A stretch of DNA of 64,000 nucleotides from Cricetomys ansorgei (GCA_026225945.1 JAMJFZ010000107.1:49136001-49200000); one strand, 5' to 3'; positions 11,989-23,439 are shown, numbered from the stretch's first letter. The notes: a model not told the origin generated them from the letters alone. Program-made: numbers and translations.

Positions 11989-12215
11989 CAATTGTTCTCA
12001 GCCTTCCTAATGCTGTGACCCCCTTAATACAGTTGTATTAACCCCATGTTGTATTGACCCCAACCATAAAATTATTTTCATTGCTACTTCATAAATGTAA
12101 TTTTTCTACTATTATTATAATGTAAATATCTGATAAACATGTGCTCTTAAGTGACCCCTGTGAAAGGGTCATTTGGTCCCCAAAAAGGTCAAGACCCACG
12201 GGTTGAGAACCACTG
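11989..12215. mobile_element. URR1-type hAT non-autonomous DNA transposon
   Basis: A 227-bp element bounded by terminal inverted repeats: the left end CAATTGTTCTCAGCCTT pairs imperfectly with the right end GGTTGAGAACCACTG. It is flanked by 8-bp direct repeats CTCTAGGA (11981-11988) and CTCTAGAA (12216-12223), one mismatch apart. Eight-base duplications are the mark of hAT transposition. The interior (ACCATAAAATTATTTTCATT, GCTACTTCATAA, GTGACCCCTGTGAAAGGGTC) matches what I recall of rodent URR1 elements. There is no transposase frame, so it would have moved in trans. Confidence 0.88.
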
Positions 12216-12223
12216 CTCTAGAA

Positions 12224-15200
12224 GCATATAAAAGTAGACTAATTAGTTATTAATTAGAAATAGTCTAGACAGGCCTGGAGTGTGACTGTAGCTTCATTGT
12301 GGGACAATAAAGAAGGGTAAAGGTTCTGAAGGGGGAAATAGTACCTTTGTTTTGTCTCTCTTATCCTACGTGGGTCTGTGAGACACTATGACTAGATCCT
12401 TTGAATAGGTAGTATTCACACTAATCTAAAACCCATTGCATATGTATTCAGGACAGAGATAGTGAATTCGAACTTTTCCAACCAAGACAAGTTATGTAAG
12501 ATTTATATCTTTTCTTGATACCCACTAACAGTAAAAATGAAACAAGGCAGTTTCTGGAGTTAAGCATGGGAGGAAGATGATGTCATAACGGTGCCAGTAA
12601 GTGAGAAAAGAAAATTCTTCTTTGCCCTCCACACACAGAGGAATTAGGTTTCTTTTGTTGGCTGCCATCTGTTGGGGCACACCGTGATATTATGATAGAC
12701 ATGTCAACCGTTTTCTAATGTTTATGATAATCCAATTCTTGCAGTAACCTCTTATTTTTATTATTTTATAGTGGAAATTTTGCCAAGTGTAGCACTCCAA
12801 ATTGCATCTATAACTGCTATAAATCCACAGATTGCACTTAAGTCCCAACACATAGGTTTATTTAATGTTTATAGCTCAATTGCTATAATTTATTTCTTGC
12901 CATATTCATATTCTGAAATGATTTTGTAAGTGTATTTAACTCAGAAGCCATTGTTATGGCCATTAATGGTATAGTAGCATGAGGTCAAATGTATCCTCAA
13001 ATCACTCTGAGTGAACTTTTGACTTTTCCTATTATTTAAAAAAAAATCCATTTCATTATAGAAGTCTCTATAAGAAACATTCCAAACAAGTAATTTAACA
13101 TTTCTCGTTGCTAAAATCACTTTGCATTTGGCTTACTAGCTTAAAACACTGTATGAGGCACATTATAATTATGTAGGAATGCATGACTTGTCACATCCCA
13201 TAGCTTTTAAACTCCCAATTGATTGAAATGAGGTATTTTCTAGGAAAGTCTTTGCTAAATGATGTTCCTTCTTGAGAGCTAGCACTGGAAGGGAATATTA
13301 TATATCTTGTTCTCTGTAAGATAGAGGAAAAGAGCAGTAAGTAGAAGATTGGAGAGCGCCAGAGCAGGTAGTAGAGGTGGTGGCTAATAGCATGGCTGGA
13401 CATGTATAGAGAAAAGCATGCAGGCAGAGAGAAGGGATGATGCTTACTGAACTCTTTGGATACTTCCATGGCATAGATGACCTTGGATCCCATCCTACTC
13501 CTTGTCTGTGTTCCTGTTGGTGCGGTGATGGGCATGATGGGAGGCCACAAAGAAGCAACCTAAATTTTAGAGACCGCTTAGAATGGATCCCATGATAGAG
13601 GATGGAGAGGAAATGACAACATGTTTAGGGTGGAGTAGAATTATACAAGCACTGAATTCTGAGCAGTGTGTGAGAGGTGTCAGCTGTCTATTTTCTTCTA
13701 GGCATCTTTCCTTGTGGCTCCTGCTACTAAGCCTAGAGTCTCTCTGCAATCACACTGCTCTTCCATTCTTACTTCTTTCATTCTCTTTCCCTCATTAGCC
13801 CCCCTTTCCTCCCACTGTCTTGATCTAATTGTCTTCTAGTCTCCATACTCACCCACGACACTTCTATTTTACAGATTTTCCTTTTAATTCCTTCTCTGCT
13901 TGTTATAATTACTCTGTTTCCCCAAAGTTCTGAAAAGTTTACACCAAAAAATAAATAGATAAAACAGCAAACAAGCAACCTCAAACAGAAAATGGTCAAA
14001 TATTTAATGTGCTTCCACTTGATTTAGAGATAGAAAAAGGATATTTATTTTGTATATGGGATATGAGATTCATATTGTTAGTATGAGTTCCAGAACACAG
14101 TGCAGAAAGCCATATTGTTATATTCTATCGATGTGTAATACTTGTTTTATGCAAGAATTAATACTTCATAAGTCTATAATATGCTGATTTTTTTCCTTTG
14201 GCCTGGAACCTATAAAATGATTTATATTTCTGTCTAGTGCTAAATGATTCATTGATACTTTAATTGCTTTAAAATGCTTGATAACTAGAAAAATTTATTT
14301 TAGTGAATTAGACATCATAGTAGGAAATCATCTCCAATAACCAATATACACAAAATTCAGAAGCACTTGTCAAAGATGCTTGTAGGTATCAATAGGTTGT
14401 GGTAGTGCCTTGAGTAAGTGAGAAGCATCTCATCTAGTCAGACTGTCATAGGAGGGAAATAGATGGAACTCTCCATGGAAGAGAGCTGGAGAGCAGACTC
14501 ACTAACTAAAGTGATACATTTGGTGACATCTCTCAAACCCTCAGGCTTTGATTTCCTCATTTGCTAAGATTTAGGGTTCTGTGTATGGCTACAAATAACC
14601 CACTTGCTTATTTTACCATGTTACTTTCCAAAGATGCTTATAGAGGTTATCGTCAGATTCATCTCTTCCTTAAATTTCAGTATGGTTTAAAACTAAATGT
14701 CCCCATAAAATGATAAGGTGTTTTAAAAAATGAAATGTACTTGGGAATGTAAATATGTGCTGTTCCTAAATTATTTAAGATGCAATTAAATCCAGGGAAT
14801 GGATTGCTTAACCTAGAAACTTATTCCTAAGTAGGTATGATTTTTTTTGTCTAAATGTTGAACATTATAACTGTGTTTTCCCAAATAGAGTATTATTTTA
14901 CGTAAGTTCTGTTCTGAAAACAAGAGGTGTTAATTTTCATGAGATGCTATGAAATTTCTTGTCAATGTCTTTGAACTAAATGTGCAAATCTATGGTCTTT
15001 CAACAAGTCAATGTTGTATTTAGAGCATCTTGGCCAACTATTGGATTCAATTCTGAGTTTGTTCTCAGACGTTTACAGTCTAGTCAAGGAGACTGAGTTG
15101 CAGCACTAAACAACAGGCAATTGGATACATAAATTCTGGGGTGACAGAGGGTGGAGTTGGTGTTGAGGGATGAGAGACTGCCTAATTCAAATAGGTTAAC

Positions 15201-15460
15201 TGGGAAAATACATGTTCTTTATCATAGCTAAATGACGAAATATGGGCATAGGTTCATATAAGGAAATGATTCTGTGAGTTGGAGAAAAATTACATTTTTT
15301 AGACAACATAGAAAAGTTCCTCGTAGGAGAGGAGAGAAAGGAGAAATAAAGGGATTAAACGACTAATTCCTATGCATTATATTAAGGAATACCAAATATA
15401 AAATGTGTCCATAAAGAAATGGAGAAATGGAGAAAGAAATTTATGTGTGCATTACTTTCG
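12224..15460. other. Unassigned DNA, GC-richer around 13180-13860
   Basis: I see no gene or sure repeat. At 13180-13860 GC content rises above the surroundings and open frames appear on the minus strand (119 codons at 13191-13550). These show no domain I recognise and overlap another minus-strand frame, so I do not call a gene. Confidence 0.5.
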
Positions 15461-15462
15461 AG

Positions 15463-15518
15463 GTGTGTGTGTGTGTGTGTGTGTGTGTGTATTTGTGTGT
15501 GTATGTATGTATATATGT
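15463..15518. repeat. (TG)n / (TGTA)n microsatellite
   Basis: A pure GT run at 15463-15490 followed by TTTGTG, GTAT and ATAT units. Confidence 0.95.
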
Positions 15519-15699
15519 AAATATGAACCCCTTTCTTTCTGATTGGCTGGGGAATAAAGTACAGAAAAGGGGGAGTAGAGAAAGGAAGTGATGGGAAGGA
15601 AGTATTTTAAGGAGCTCATATGATTGTGGCAGATAGGAAGTATAAAATTCATGAAGACATTAGAAACTTGAGAGGTTTTCTGGGTTGTAGAGGAATATT

Positions 15700-16655
15700 T
15701 AATCTTTTAATCCAGCAACATAGCTGCTCAGGGAATGCATCACATACAAGGCCTATGTAATGGAGCACACAGCTTTAAGTAACCTAAGTCAGAAGGCAGT
15801 AGTGGTACATGCCTTTTATCTCAGTTCTTGGGATGTAAAAGGAAGAAGTCAGTTCAGAAGTAGGTCATGACTCTTAGTTCATGGTTCTCTGTTCAGAGAT
15901 CTCAGTCAGTTCAGAATTAAGAGAGAAGCAGTGGAGATTGAGAGAATTGGAAGGAGACTGAGTGAGAGCATGCTAGTCAACTCAGAAGTAGAAAGTCAGG
16001 GGCAGAGTGAAGTACAGAGTGAGTACAAGTCTTTAATCCCAAGTCTGTGAGTGAATCAAAGTGAAGACTTGACAGAGTGATATCTGAGATTTATCAGAAA
16101 GAAAAACATGCAAAGTGACAAATCAGAGGAAGAGTTAGTAGACTAAATCAGAGTGGAGACACACCCAATTCTCACAATATAAAAGCAGGCTCTCACTCCA
16201 GAGAGGGGGAAGTCAATAAGAGAATCAGTCAGATAAGACACAGAGGCAATTCATCAGGAGTCAGCATCAGACAAGAAGAGTGAGTTTTGGAGAAAGAGAC
16301 AGCTAACAGAGAGTGTCAGTCTGAAGCATAGAAGAAACATTTCAGTCAGAGAAGTTTCAGGAGTCAGCCAAAGTTGGAAGAGTTGAATCAGAAATGGCCA
16401 GCAGTCTCAGAAGATCAGTTTGAAAAAGTCAGCTTGGAGAAGAGTTTGAACCAGAACAGTGAGTAGAATCAGCCAACTAGAAGAGTCAGTTGAGTTCAGT
16501 ACAGCTCTAAGTTCAGAAAGAGCTGGTCAGAGTAAGTCAGTCAGCAGTGAGTCTCAGAGTTTGAAATGTTTAAGTTTGAAGATTAAATTGTACGGAGGCT
16601 GAAACTCTCCAAGACCTGGGGATTGCATTAGCCTAAAAATAAACTACATTTTACA
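15700..16655 (+). repeat. Composite AGTCAG-rich repeat, copy A
   Basis: It opens with TTTAATCCAGCAACATAGCTG, contains a B1-like phrase (GTGGTACATGCCTTTTATCTC), then several hundred bases of irregular purine-rich units related to AGTCAGTTCAGA. It closes with GTCTCAGAGTTTGAAA, GAAGATTAAATTGTA and GGAGGCTGAAACTC. Copy B at 17237-17880 shares the opening, the B1-like phrase, the unit motif and the close. It resembles rodent medium-reiterated repeats, but I cannot name the family. Confidence 0.7.
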
Positions 16656-16966
16656 TCAATGTTTATACTGTGTCACATTTACTGAGGTCAAATCTTTTTA
16701 AAACAACAAAATCCAGCCTATACTTCAGCTGTCAAGAGGCTGAAATAGGCCTACCCACAGGATGTAGATCAAATCACCTTTCTAGGCACCACAAAGTTGC
16801 AAAGACTTAATATGACATTAACCATTTCAACTTGTAATGATTTATTAATGTCATACAATAATTCATTATGAATCATTACTCAGCAATTATGAACATTGCA
16901 ACATATTTACTGTTGTTTCTCTGTATCTCTTTTTTTCTCTCTCCTCACTTTCTATTTCTGCTTCAT
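16656..16966. other. Unassigned spacer between repeats
   Basis: About 310 bases between copy A and the LTR-like fragment. Nothing is recognised beyond a pyrimidine-rich stretch near 16915-16945. Confidence 0.5.
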
Positions 16967-17220
16967 TGTTATGGTTAATATTGATTTTCATCTTGAGAGC
17001 ATCTGAAATCAGTTGGGAAATAAACAGCTGGTCATTTATTTCAGGAACTTTCAAGATTAGGTTGGTTAAGTGGAAAGATTCACTTCGTTTGGTGGGTTTA
17101 TGGGATGAATTAAAAGCAGAAAGTGAGCTGAGCACTAACCTTAATTTCTTTCTGCTTCTTGACTTTGGATGCATTGTGCTTGGCTGCCTCAAGCTCCTGT
17201 CCCCTTGACTTTACCTTGTA
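16967..17220 (+). mobile_element. LTR-like fragment (MaLR-type), 3'-truncated
   Basis: It begins TGTTATGGTTAAT, parallel to TGTAATGGTTAAT at the start of the LTR at 2779. The middle has GATTAGGTTGGTTAAGTGG, AGCAGAAAGTGAGCTGAGCA and TGCTTCTTGACTTTGGATGC. The expected AATAAA end is missing because sequence leading into composite repeat copy B starts at about 17221. Confidence 0.6.
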
Positions 17221-17236
17221 AAGGAACATGTAATCA

Positions 17237-17880
17237 TTTAATCCAGCAGCATGGCTGTCCTAGGGTAGAAGAAAACATAGCACACATCTTTACATAACCC
17301 AATTCATAAAGGAGTAGTGTCACATGCCTTTAATCCCAGCTCTTGGATTGTAAAAGGAAGCAGTCAGTTTAGATATAGGCCTTGGTTCTCAATTCACTGC
17401 TCTTAGTTCATAGTTTTCAGTTCAGAGTTTAAAGCTCAGTAGAATGAAGCAAGATAGAAGCAGAGTATGAAGCAGAGCTCAGACAGAAGCAAGGTGAAAG
17501 CAGGTGGAAGTAGACAAGAGACAGAGCTCAGAGAGAAGTGGAGAGTTAGGTCAGTAAGGCAGTTAGTTAAGTGCAGTCAGCTCATAGTTCATTCAGTTCA
17601 TATGGAGAAGCTTAGAAGAACAGAGCTAGTGCAGAATAAGTAGAAAGAAAGCAGAGAGAAGCAAACAGTATGCAATTTACAGTTCAGAGTTCAGAAGACA
17701 GCTAATTAGAGTAAGCTCAGTCAGCAGTAAGTCTCAGGGGTTGAAACTTTCTAGGTTTAGGTTTGAAGATTAGATTAGATGGAGGCTGAAGCCTTCCATT
17801 TATAGGCTTAAGATTAGATTGTACAGAGGCTGAAATCTTCTATGACTGAGCAGTGAATTAGCATAGAATAATTTTGCCTT
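17237..17880 (+). repeat. Composite AGTCAG-rich repeat, copy B
   Basis: Shorter relative of copy A: CATTTAATCCAGCAGCATGG at the start, CACATGCCTTTAATCCCAGC B1-like phrase, an irregular AGAAGCAGAG/TTCAGAG body, then GTCTCAGGGGTTGAAACTTT. The terminal phrase (AAGATTAGATTG, GAGGCTGAA) occurs twice in tandem near 17775 and 17820, a small internal duplication not seen in copy A. Confidence 0.7.
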
Positions 17881-19084
17881 TTGCCCAGAATCTACCACTA
17901 CATTACCTTCCATGATGGACTATAAGGTGCACAAAACACAGGGATTATTGCTTAAGTTTACTTTGGCAGATATTTTATTAGGGCAATAAAAAGAAAGAAA
18001 CTAATATATTCTTTTAATACATACTTTGAAAATCACAATTAGGATCCTATTAGAAAGTTAAAGTACAGGAAAGCAATATTTTATGTCCCTTATTAGCTAT
18101 TATGAAGATAATCTGATTACTTAGTTATAAAGAAGGGTTTTCTGAATAAAAAATACCTACAATGCACAAAAAAGACCCTTTCTGGTCTGACATGTTTCCT
18201 ACCTCGGTACCTCTGCTATTCTGTTCAGTCATCAACACTGGATTGTGTAGGCTGTGATCCTGGTATGAAGCTCATGTAGGGACAGGGCTTGTAGGGAATA
18301 GAACACAGCTCTGTCTTTAAGAGGACTCTCCCTCTGGCAGATCTTAACCTAATGAACGTAACTCCAAGGGTACAGAAAATCACACTTAGCCACACCAGAG
18401 TCACATCTTTGGAGAAGATCTTTATAGATTCAGAGTGAAGTATGAAACTCTTTTGGACCTTGGAAAAACATTTTAAGATTTATATATTACCTCCTCGAAT
18501 GAATTTAGACTCTCATGTTAGAATATGTATGGGTTTGGATTGAAAGATAATTACTGCCTACATTGAGTTGGGTTTATCTCCATAGTTATTAAGTGTGTGT
18601 TTATTTTATTTAATTTTAATTTTATTTAATTTTATTATAATGACTCATTATTCTTATCCTTGGATGCTTATATTTTCTTTTTAAAAAGTTTCATTTTTGA
18701 CCCCCTAGTACAGTCTTAGCTCCCCTACTCTTGGCACAACTCTTACTCTATTCTAGGGCCTCTATTGCAATCTTAGTTTTTTATATCAGACTTCTGTACA
18801 TTTAGCAAAAGCAGCAACAAAATTAATATGTAGCATTAGGCTCTGGGGTAGGTCATGATGGGTTGAAAATTTATATATTTAAGTTAGTATGCATGCTTTT
18901 TAACAATCATCTTTGCAGAGAAAATAGTGCCATGAAAAGAATTTGGAGTGTTAAGGAAGATGTGGGTCAGTTGTTATATATATATATAGTTGCTGGTGGT
19001 ATTACTATCTCTTTAAACTTTAAAAAGATTACAAGAAATATGTGCATTGAATGGATTCAGCTACAAATGCAGCTTTAAAAACTA
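17881..19084. other. Unassigned DNA with (TTTTA)n patch
   Basis: Nothing gene-like seen. A TTTTA/TTTAA-rich low-complexity stretch lies at 18600-18640 and a short TA run at 18976-18989. Confidence 0.55.
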
Positions 19085-19086
19085 GG

Positions 19087-19162
19087 TCTTAATCCTGTAG
19101 CCCAGGCTTGCCTTGAATTATTGGCAATCTTTCTGCCTTAGCTTCAGAATTCTCCTTCCCAA
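19087..19162 (-). mobile_element. B1-family fragment, antisense
   Basis: Reversed B1-like phrases: GTAGCCCAGGCTTGCCTTGAA, GGCAATCTTTCTGCC, TTAGCTTCAGAATTCTCC. It is partial, and the left part of the element is missing. Confidence 0.55.
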
Positions 19163-19213
19163 CACACTCTCTCAATTCCTTCCTTTCTTTTTTCTTTCCT
19201 TCTTTTCTTTTCA

Positions 19214-19690
19214 TAGGTGGATATTTATTTAAAAGTTTGATCTATCAAGTTAGCATTACTCACTAACTCTGGTCTTGCTTCTTGTGTTTGTGAGAGCCTT
19301 CGCAGCAGAAATTTCTCCTTCTTACATGCTCTCTTAGCCCGTTTTGCTTCTTGGCAGCTCTGATAGCTGGCTCTCTGAGATTTTCTAATTTCTGGTTTCT
19401 TATTCTTCTTGGCCACAGTATCACTGATGACCCTCTGGAATTTGAATTCATGGTGGCTTCTTTTGAATTTCTTCCAGACATTCCTTTTATGTTCCTTCTT
19501 CTGCATATTATAGTCCAATTTTATGTGTTGTGGACTTCTCTTAGAAAGGAGCACAGACCTGCATGTAGTACTAAAAAAAACTACAAAACTTTCTGTATTT
19601 CCTTGAGTATAGCTTCCTTGTCTGAAATAGATCTTGTATGCAGTAAAATTGTAATTTGACCTTCGTGGCAAAAGCTGGCTGCCCAGGAGA
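19214..19690 (-). pseudogene. Rpl24-ps: Processed pseudogene of ribosomal protein L24
   Basis: The parent gene product, eL24, is a 157-residue protein of the cytoplasmic 60S ribosomal subunit. Read on the minus strand, this copy keeps eL24-like stretches in order: YKIY near the N terminus, then LSKRSPQHI, KKEHK, FKFQRVISD, KKNKKPEIRKSQR and EAKRAKRACKK. No intron interrupts the reading, and the 3' UTR remnant after the stop ends in TTTTTAAATAAA-like sequence (signal at 19224-19229 on the complement), followed by a decayed A-rich tail (19175-19213). These are signs of retrotransposed mRNA. It is broken: the initiator position is ACG (19664-19666), about 2 nt are lost in the first codons, a 2-nt then a 1-nt deletion shift and restore the frame around the REPAIRAAKK motif (visible in the second frame), and roughly 15 codons are missing near the C terminus. 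The zinc-binding cysteines of the eL24 N terminus are not preserved. Identification is from remembered family sequence. The symbol only denotes the parent. Confidence 0.88.
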
Positions 19691-20555
19691 AGAGAAGAAG
19701 GAAAAATACTTAATTGATTTTAAAATTTAGTTCCATTTTGATGAGATGCAAGTTTTCTGTGAATCAGATCCATGTACAAAATACACTACCAGAACATCTA
19801 CACTCTACACTTACTCTGAATCTCCTCTTCATGTCTCAGAAAGAGGTATGATCATCATGAAGCAGACCAGAAATTCCAATCCTTACAAATAGAAAGTGTC
19901 CCCCAACAAACTGAATAATATGATGCAAAAAAATTCACTGGTGTCTCCAATGAAGAGAAAGGAGCCGTCTTTAGATGGTTTGTGCAGAAGTGTATGGAGG
20001 GGTACAAGCTGTTCCTAAAGACTGTTTTGAGCAATTTCCTAAAAGACATAATTTTCTGAATATTACATTTCTCCTCAGAGTGCCCAGTGGAAGGTCAAGA
20101 GGAGTAAGGAGCCTTTAGTAAACGCAGTTCTATTTGCTCATTCTCCTTTTTCATGCTCATCTGATAAATAATCTTCCACAGTGACTGCGATGCAAAAGCT
20201 CACTAAGATAATGCCATGTATTACTACTCATAAAAACACACCAAGACTAGTCAATGTTGTAACTTTCATGTTGGGATCCATCTGAAAATTATACCATTAT
20301 ATTTTAGAAGTCTTATATTATGAAAATTGAATGCTGATATGTTTTGTATTTGAAGAAATGCCCCAAGCGGGTAGCTGATGTTAAAGATATCTCAAAGAAA
20401 CTTTATTTATTCTTTAAACAAATTGATAGAATTATATATTATTTACTTAGAATAAAAGATAATCTAAGCTCCTTCACTGAGAGTATACACCTATTTCCTA
20501 CTTTATTAGTTCTTCAAGAGTTCAACGTTTCATATAATGTGTTTTGATAGTATTT
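19691..20555. other. Unassigned AT-rich DNA
   Basis: No gene or recognised repeat. Frames at 19855-20049 (minus) and 20344-20547 (plus) are short and unsupported. Confidence 0.55.
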
Positions 20556-20559
20556 GTTT

Positions 20560-21056
20560 CTTAATTCTTCTCAGGTCCACCCCTGTTTCCTGGTTCTACA
20601 ACTTGTTGTCCTCTTAAAAAAAAAAAAAAACTTAAAGATCAGTTATGCTACTCTAAACATTCTTGGATGTGTGGTCTTCCACTTGAGCATTGTCAATTTG
20701 CCAGCGGTTATACCCTTAGGGATTTTTCTTTCTCAGCTGCTAACAACTGCCAGCCACCACGAGTGAGGGGTGGGATTGTGAACCAAACTCCATTCTCCAT
20801 GCTAGGATTTGGTCTGGCTTGAGCTTGCAAGATTTTGTACATGCAGTCACAACCACTGAGTTTATATATACAACTGCCTTCTTGTGTCTAGAAGGTATTT
20901 CCTGATAGAAATTCACACCCCCTGAGTATTACATGCTTCCTTTCTCCTCTTCTGCATTGATCCATGAGCCTTAGGGGAAGATATATCTGTTTCATTTAGG
21001 TTGAACGTTCTGCAGCCTCTTATTCTCTGCACCTTGGTCAGTTGTGTGGTAGCAAA
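20560..21056 (-). mobile_element. Rodent L1 (Lx-like) 3' UTR, antisense, part 1
   Basis: Reversed L1 3' UTR: GTCCACCCCTGT, ATTCTTGGATGTGTGGTCTT, CACTTGAGCAT, TCTGGCTTGAGCTTGCA, GATCCATGAGCCTTAGGGGA and CTTATTCTCTGCACCTTGG. The same phrases in the same order occur at 30660-31120. Both ends are truncated, and a 15-base A run at 20617-20631 interrupts it. Confidence 0.75.
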
Positions 21057-21190
21057 TTTTAACAAATTGCTTCTTAAAATATGTAAAATATAAACAATAT
21101 TACTTAGTAGTATAAGTGATATAAATAAACTAATTAATATCAAGTTTTTCTCAAAAACTGGTTTTCTTTTCCCAGTTAAACATAAATATT

Positions 21191-21389
21191 GCAAGGTGGT
21201 GACAGGGGCAGTGGCAGCAGACACTTTTAATCCCAGTACTCAGGAGGCAAAGGCAGATGGATCTCTGTGAGTTCAAGGCCTGCCTGGTCTACAGAGTGAG
21301 TCACACAGTGAGTTCCAGGACAGCCAGAGTTGCAACAAAGAAACTCTGTCTCTTAACCGCCCCCCCTGCAAAAAAACAAACAAGCAAAC
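21191..21389 (+). mobile_element. B1 SINE with 10-bp target duplication
   Basis: A B1 in sense orientation: GGCAGTGGCAGCAGACACTT, TTTAATCCCAGTACTCAGG, GGCAGATGGATCTCTGTGAG, TTCAAGGCCTGCCTGGTCTA, GAGTTCCAGGACAGCCAGAG and CAAAGAAACTCTGTCTC, with an A-rich tail. It is flanked by perfect direct repeats CATAAATATT at 21181-21190 and 21390-21399, fixing both ends. A short duplication (GAGTGAGTCACACAGTGAGT) is present in the middle. Confidence 0.93.
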
Positions 21390-21399
21390 CATAAATATT

Positions 21400-22580
21400 A
21401 CTAATTGGAAATAAATTTCTTCTTAGTAATTTCCTAGGTCAGGAACCTAACACTTATATGCTGTATTTATATCCCACCCTTAATAAGAGAGATACATTTG
21501 TTCCTTCTCCATTTTGATGAGTACTTGAGTGAATTGTTTGAGGAATTTTGGCCAAGAATATCTGTGGGAGAATCTCAGTGATTAAATAGCAAATCCTATT
21601 CTTTTTCTACCCTACTACTGTGTTGGTTCAAACCATAAATAGATGACTAATATACTCATTCAGCCAGAAGACTACATTGCATTTGAATTTCAAAGAGTTA
21701 AATGAAGTTAACTGTAAACCCTGTAAAATATTAAATCTAAATATCACACTGAGCCTTGAATTGCTCTTTAAGTAACATCCCTATGCTGGAAAAAATCCAT
21801 TTGCAATAAATTTTCATATGTAAGCTAAAGGATTTCAAAGTCTTCTCGAAAGCCCATGAGTCCTATGCAATTTGTACCACTTACATTTTTTTCTCTGAGT
21901 GCTCAGGCATTCATTGTTAGAAAAAGCCAGTCTATTACTTAAACTCATGTCCTAGTCAATTATCACATCTTCATTCCATTTTTTTACATCTATAAATGTC
22001 TTTTTTTACAAGAAAATGACCATGTACTCAAAATACCATCAGAAGAAAGCATGGAAATAAAAATGTGGGTATGGATGTCCAGTTGCCCTTATATAAAAGA
22101 GTCCTTTAGGAAAGAGGAAACTTAAAATTAAGCTTTCAGGGTAAAATAAAAATGGAGCTAGTATTTATAATTTTTAATGCAATTATTTATTTACTGAAGT
22201 GCTTCCAAAATAGTAATTATGTGTGCAGAGGCACTGTCTGAAGCTTGCTATGAGCAATGACTAGAATCATCAAAAGTCAAAGTGTCTTTCTTTGGTTTGT
22301 ATAGAATGACATGTAGCAGACAAAGAAAAACACTTCTCATTTCACACCGGGAAAAGTCTGTCTGGGAATTGATAGTTTTGCTAAGTACAGACAAGAAGAG
22401 AGAGGCTTAACACTAAATATGTTGGAATTGGCACATCTATCTGTGTTTTCCCACAGGTGCATGTCATTGTGTATGTATGTATACACATTTTAGCCATATG
22501 CCCATGCCTAACAAAGAACTGTATAATGTGCAAAAACATATGTGCCTACACTTGTATGGCTCATAGAAAACACACCACTA
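21400..22580. other. Unassigned DNA
   Basis: No gene or repeat recognised. Composition is ordinary for the window. Confidence 0.55.
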
Positions 22581-22582
22581 TA

Positions 22583-22806
22583 TATTTTGAGACAGAATAT
22601 TATTTATCCTAGGCTAGTAGGCTACTGGAAACCTTTCTATGTAGTCAATAGTCAAACAAGATTTTGAACTATTGATCTTTCTGACTCTAAATTTCTAGTG
22701 TTAGGAAGAGAAGCATGAACCATAATTCTCAGTTTTACTCAGTACTGGGGATTGAAGCAAGGCATTTATGCATGATAGCAACTGAACTACACATATCTTC
22801 CAGCCA
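22583..22806 (-). mobile_element. B4-type SINE, antisense
   Basis: A reversed B1-like half (TTTTGAGACAGAATATT, TATGTAGTC, TTTTGAACTATTGATCTTTC) is followed by a reversed ID-like half (CAGTACTGGGGATTGAAGCA, AGGCATTTATGCATGATAGC, AACTGAACTACACAT, CTTCCAGCC). The part order is as in B4. Confidence 0.78.
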
Positions 22807-23435
22807 AAAGTATACTTTTATACAGATTATATATAAGAAAATTGTAGGTTTGAGGTTGTTCAATATTTATGTCAGTAATCTAGAATAGAATGTGTGTTCA
22901 TTACCTTTGCTTTGTTATGAGAATGTACCCAGTAGAGATAACTTAAAGAAGGAAATATTTGTTTGGGCTCATGATGTCAGAGGGCTGAGCTTATCACAGT
23001 GGGAAAATGTAGTGGAGCAGAAGAGTTAACATAACGGAAGGATAGGGGAAGAAGAGTGTATGTAATTCCAGTGTTCCCTCATCTTATTTTGTTTGTGTAC
23101 CCAGACCATCATATGGTGTCATGCACATTAACAAATAGGTCTTACCTCACCCTCTCCAGCATGCTTGGAAAAGCCTTGACAGAGGCACCCAGAGATGCAT
23201 CTAAATCATCAAAGTGATTCTAAATCCAATCAGACTGACAATGAAAACCGACCATCACAGTGCTGAAAAGCACATCTGCTGTTTTTATCGTTGCTATTAA
23301 GGGATTCCTGTTAATAATACACCAAGATGCCCCCAAATAAATGCAGATGTTAGAGATGACAATGTATTTGAAGTAACATTTGAGTTCTGTGAGTCAAAAT
23401 GAATAATAGCACTGAAGCATAGTGATCTTAAGGCT
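22807..23435. other. Unassigned DNA
   Basis: Nothing definite. A stretch at 22905-23060 (GCTTTGTTATGAGAATGTAC, GAAGGAAATATTTGTTTGGG) may be a decayed antisense LTR of the MaLR kind, but it is too diverged to call. Confidence 0.45.
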
Positions 23436-23439
23436 ACAG

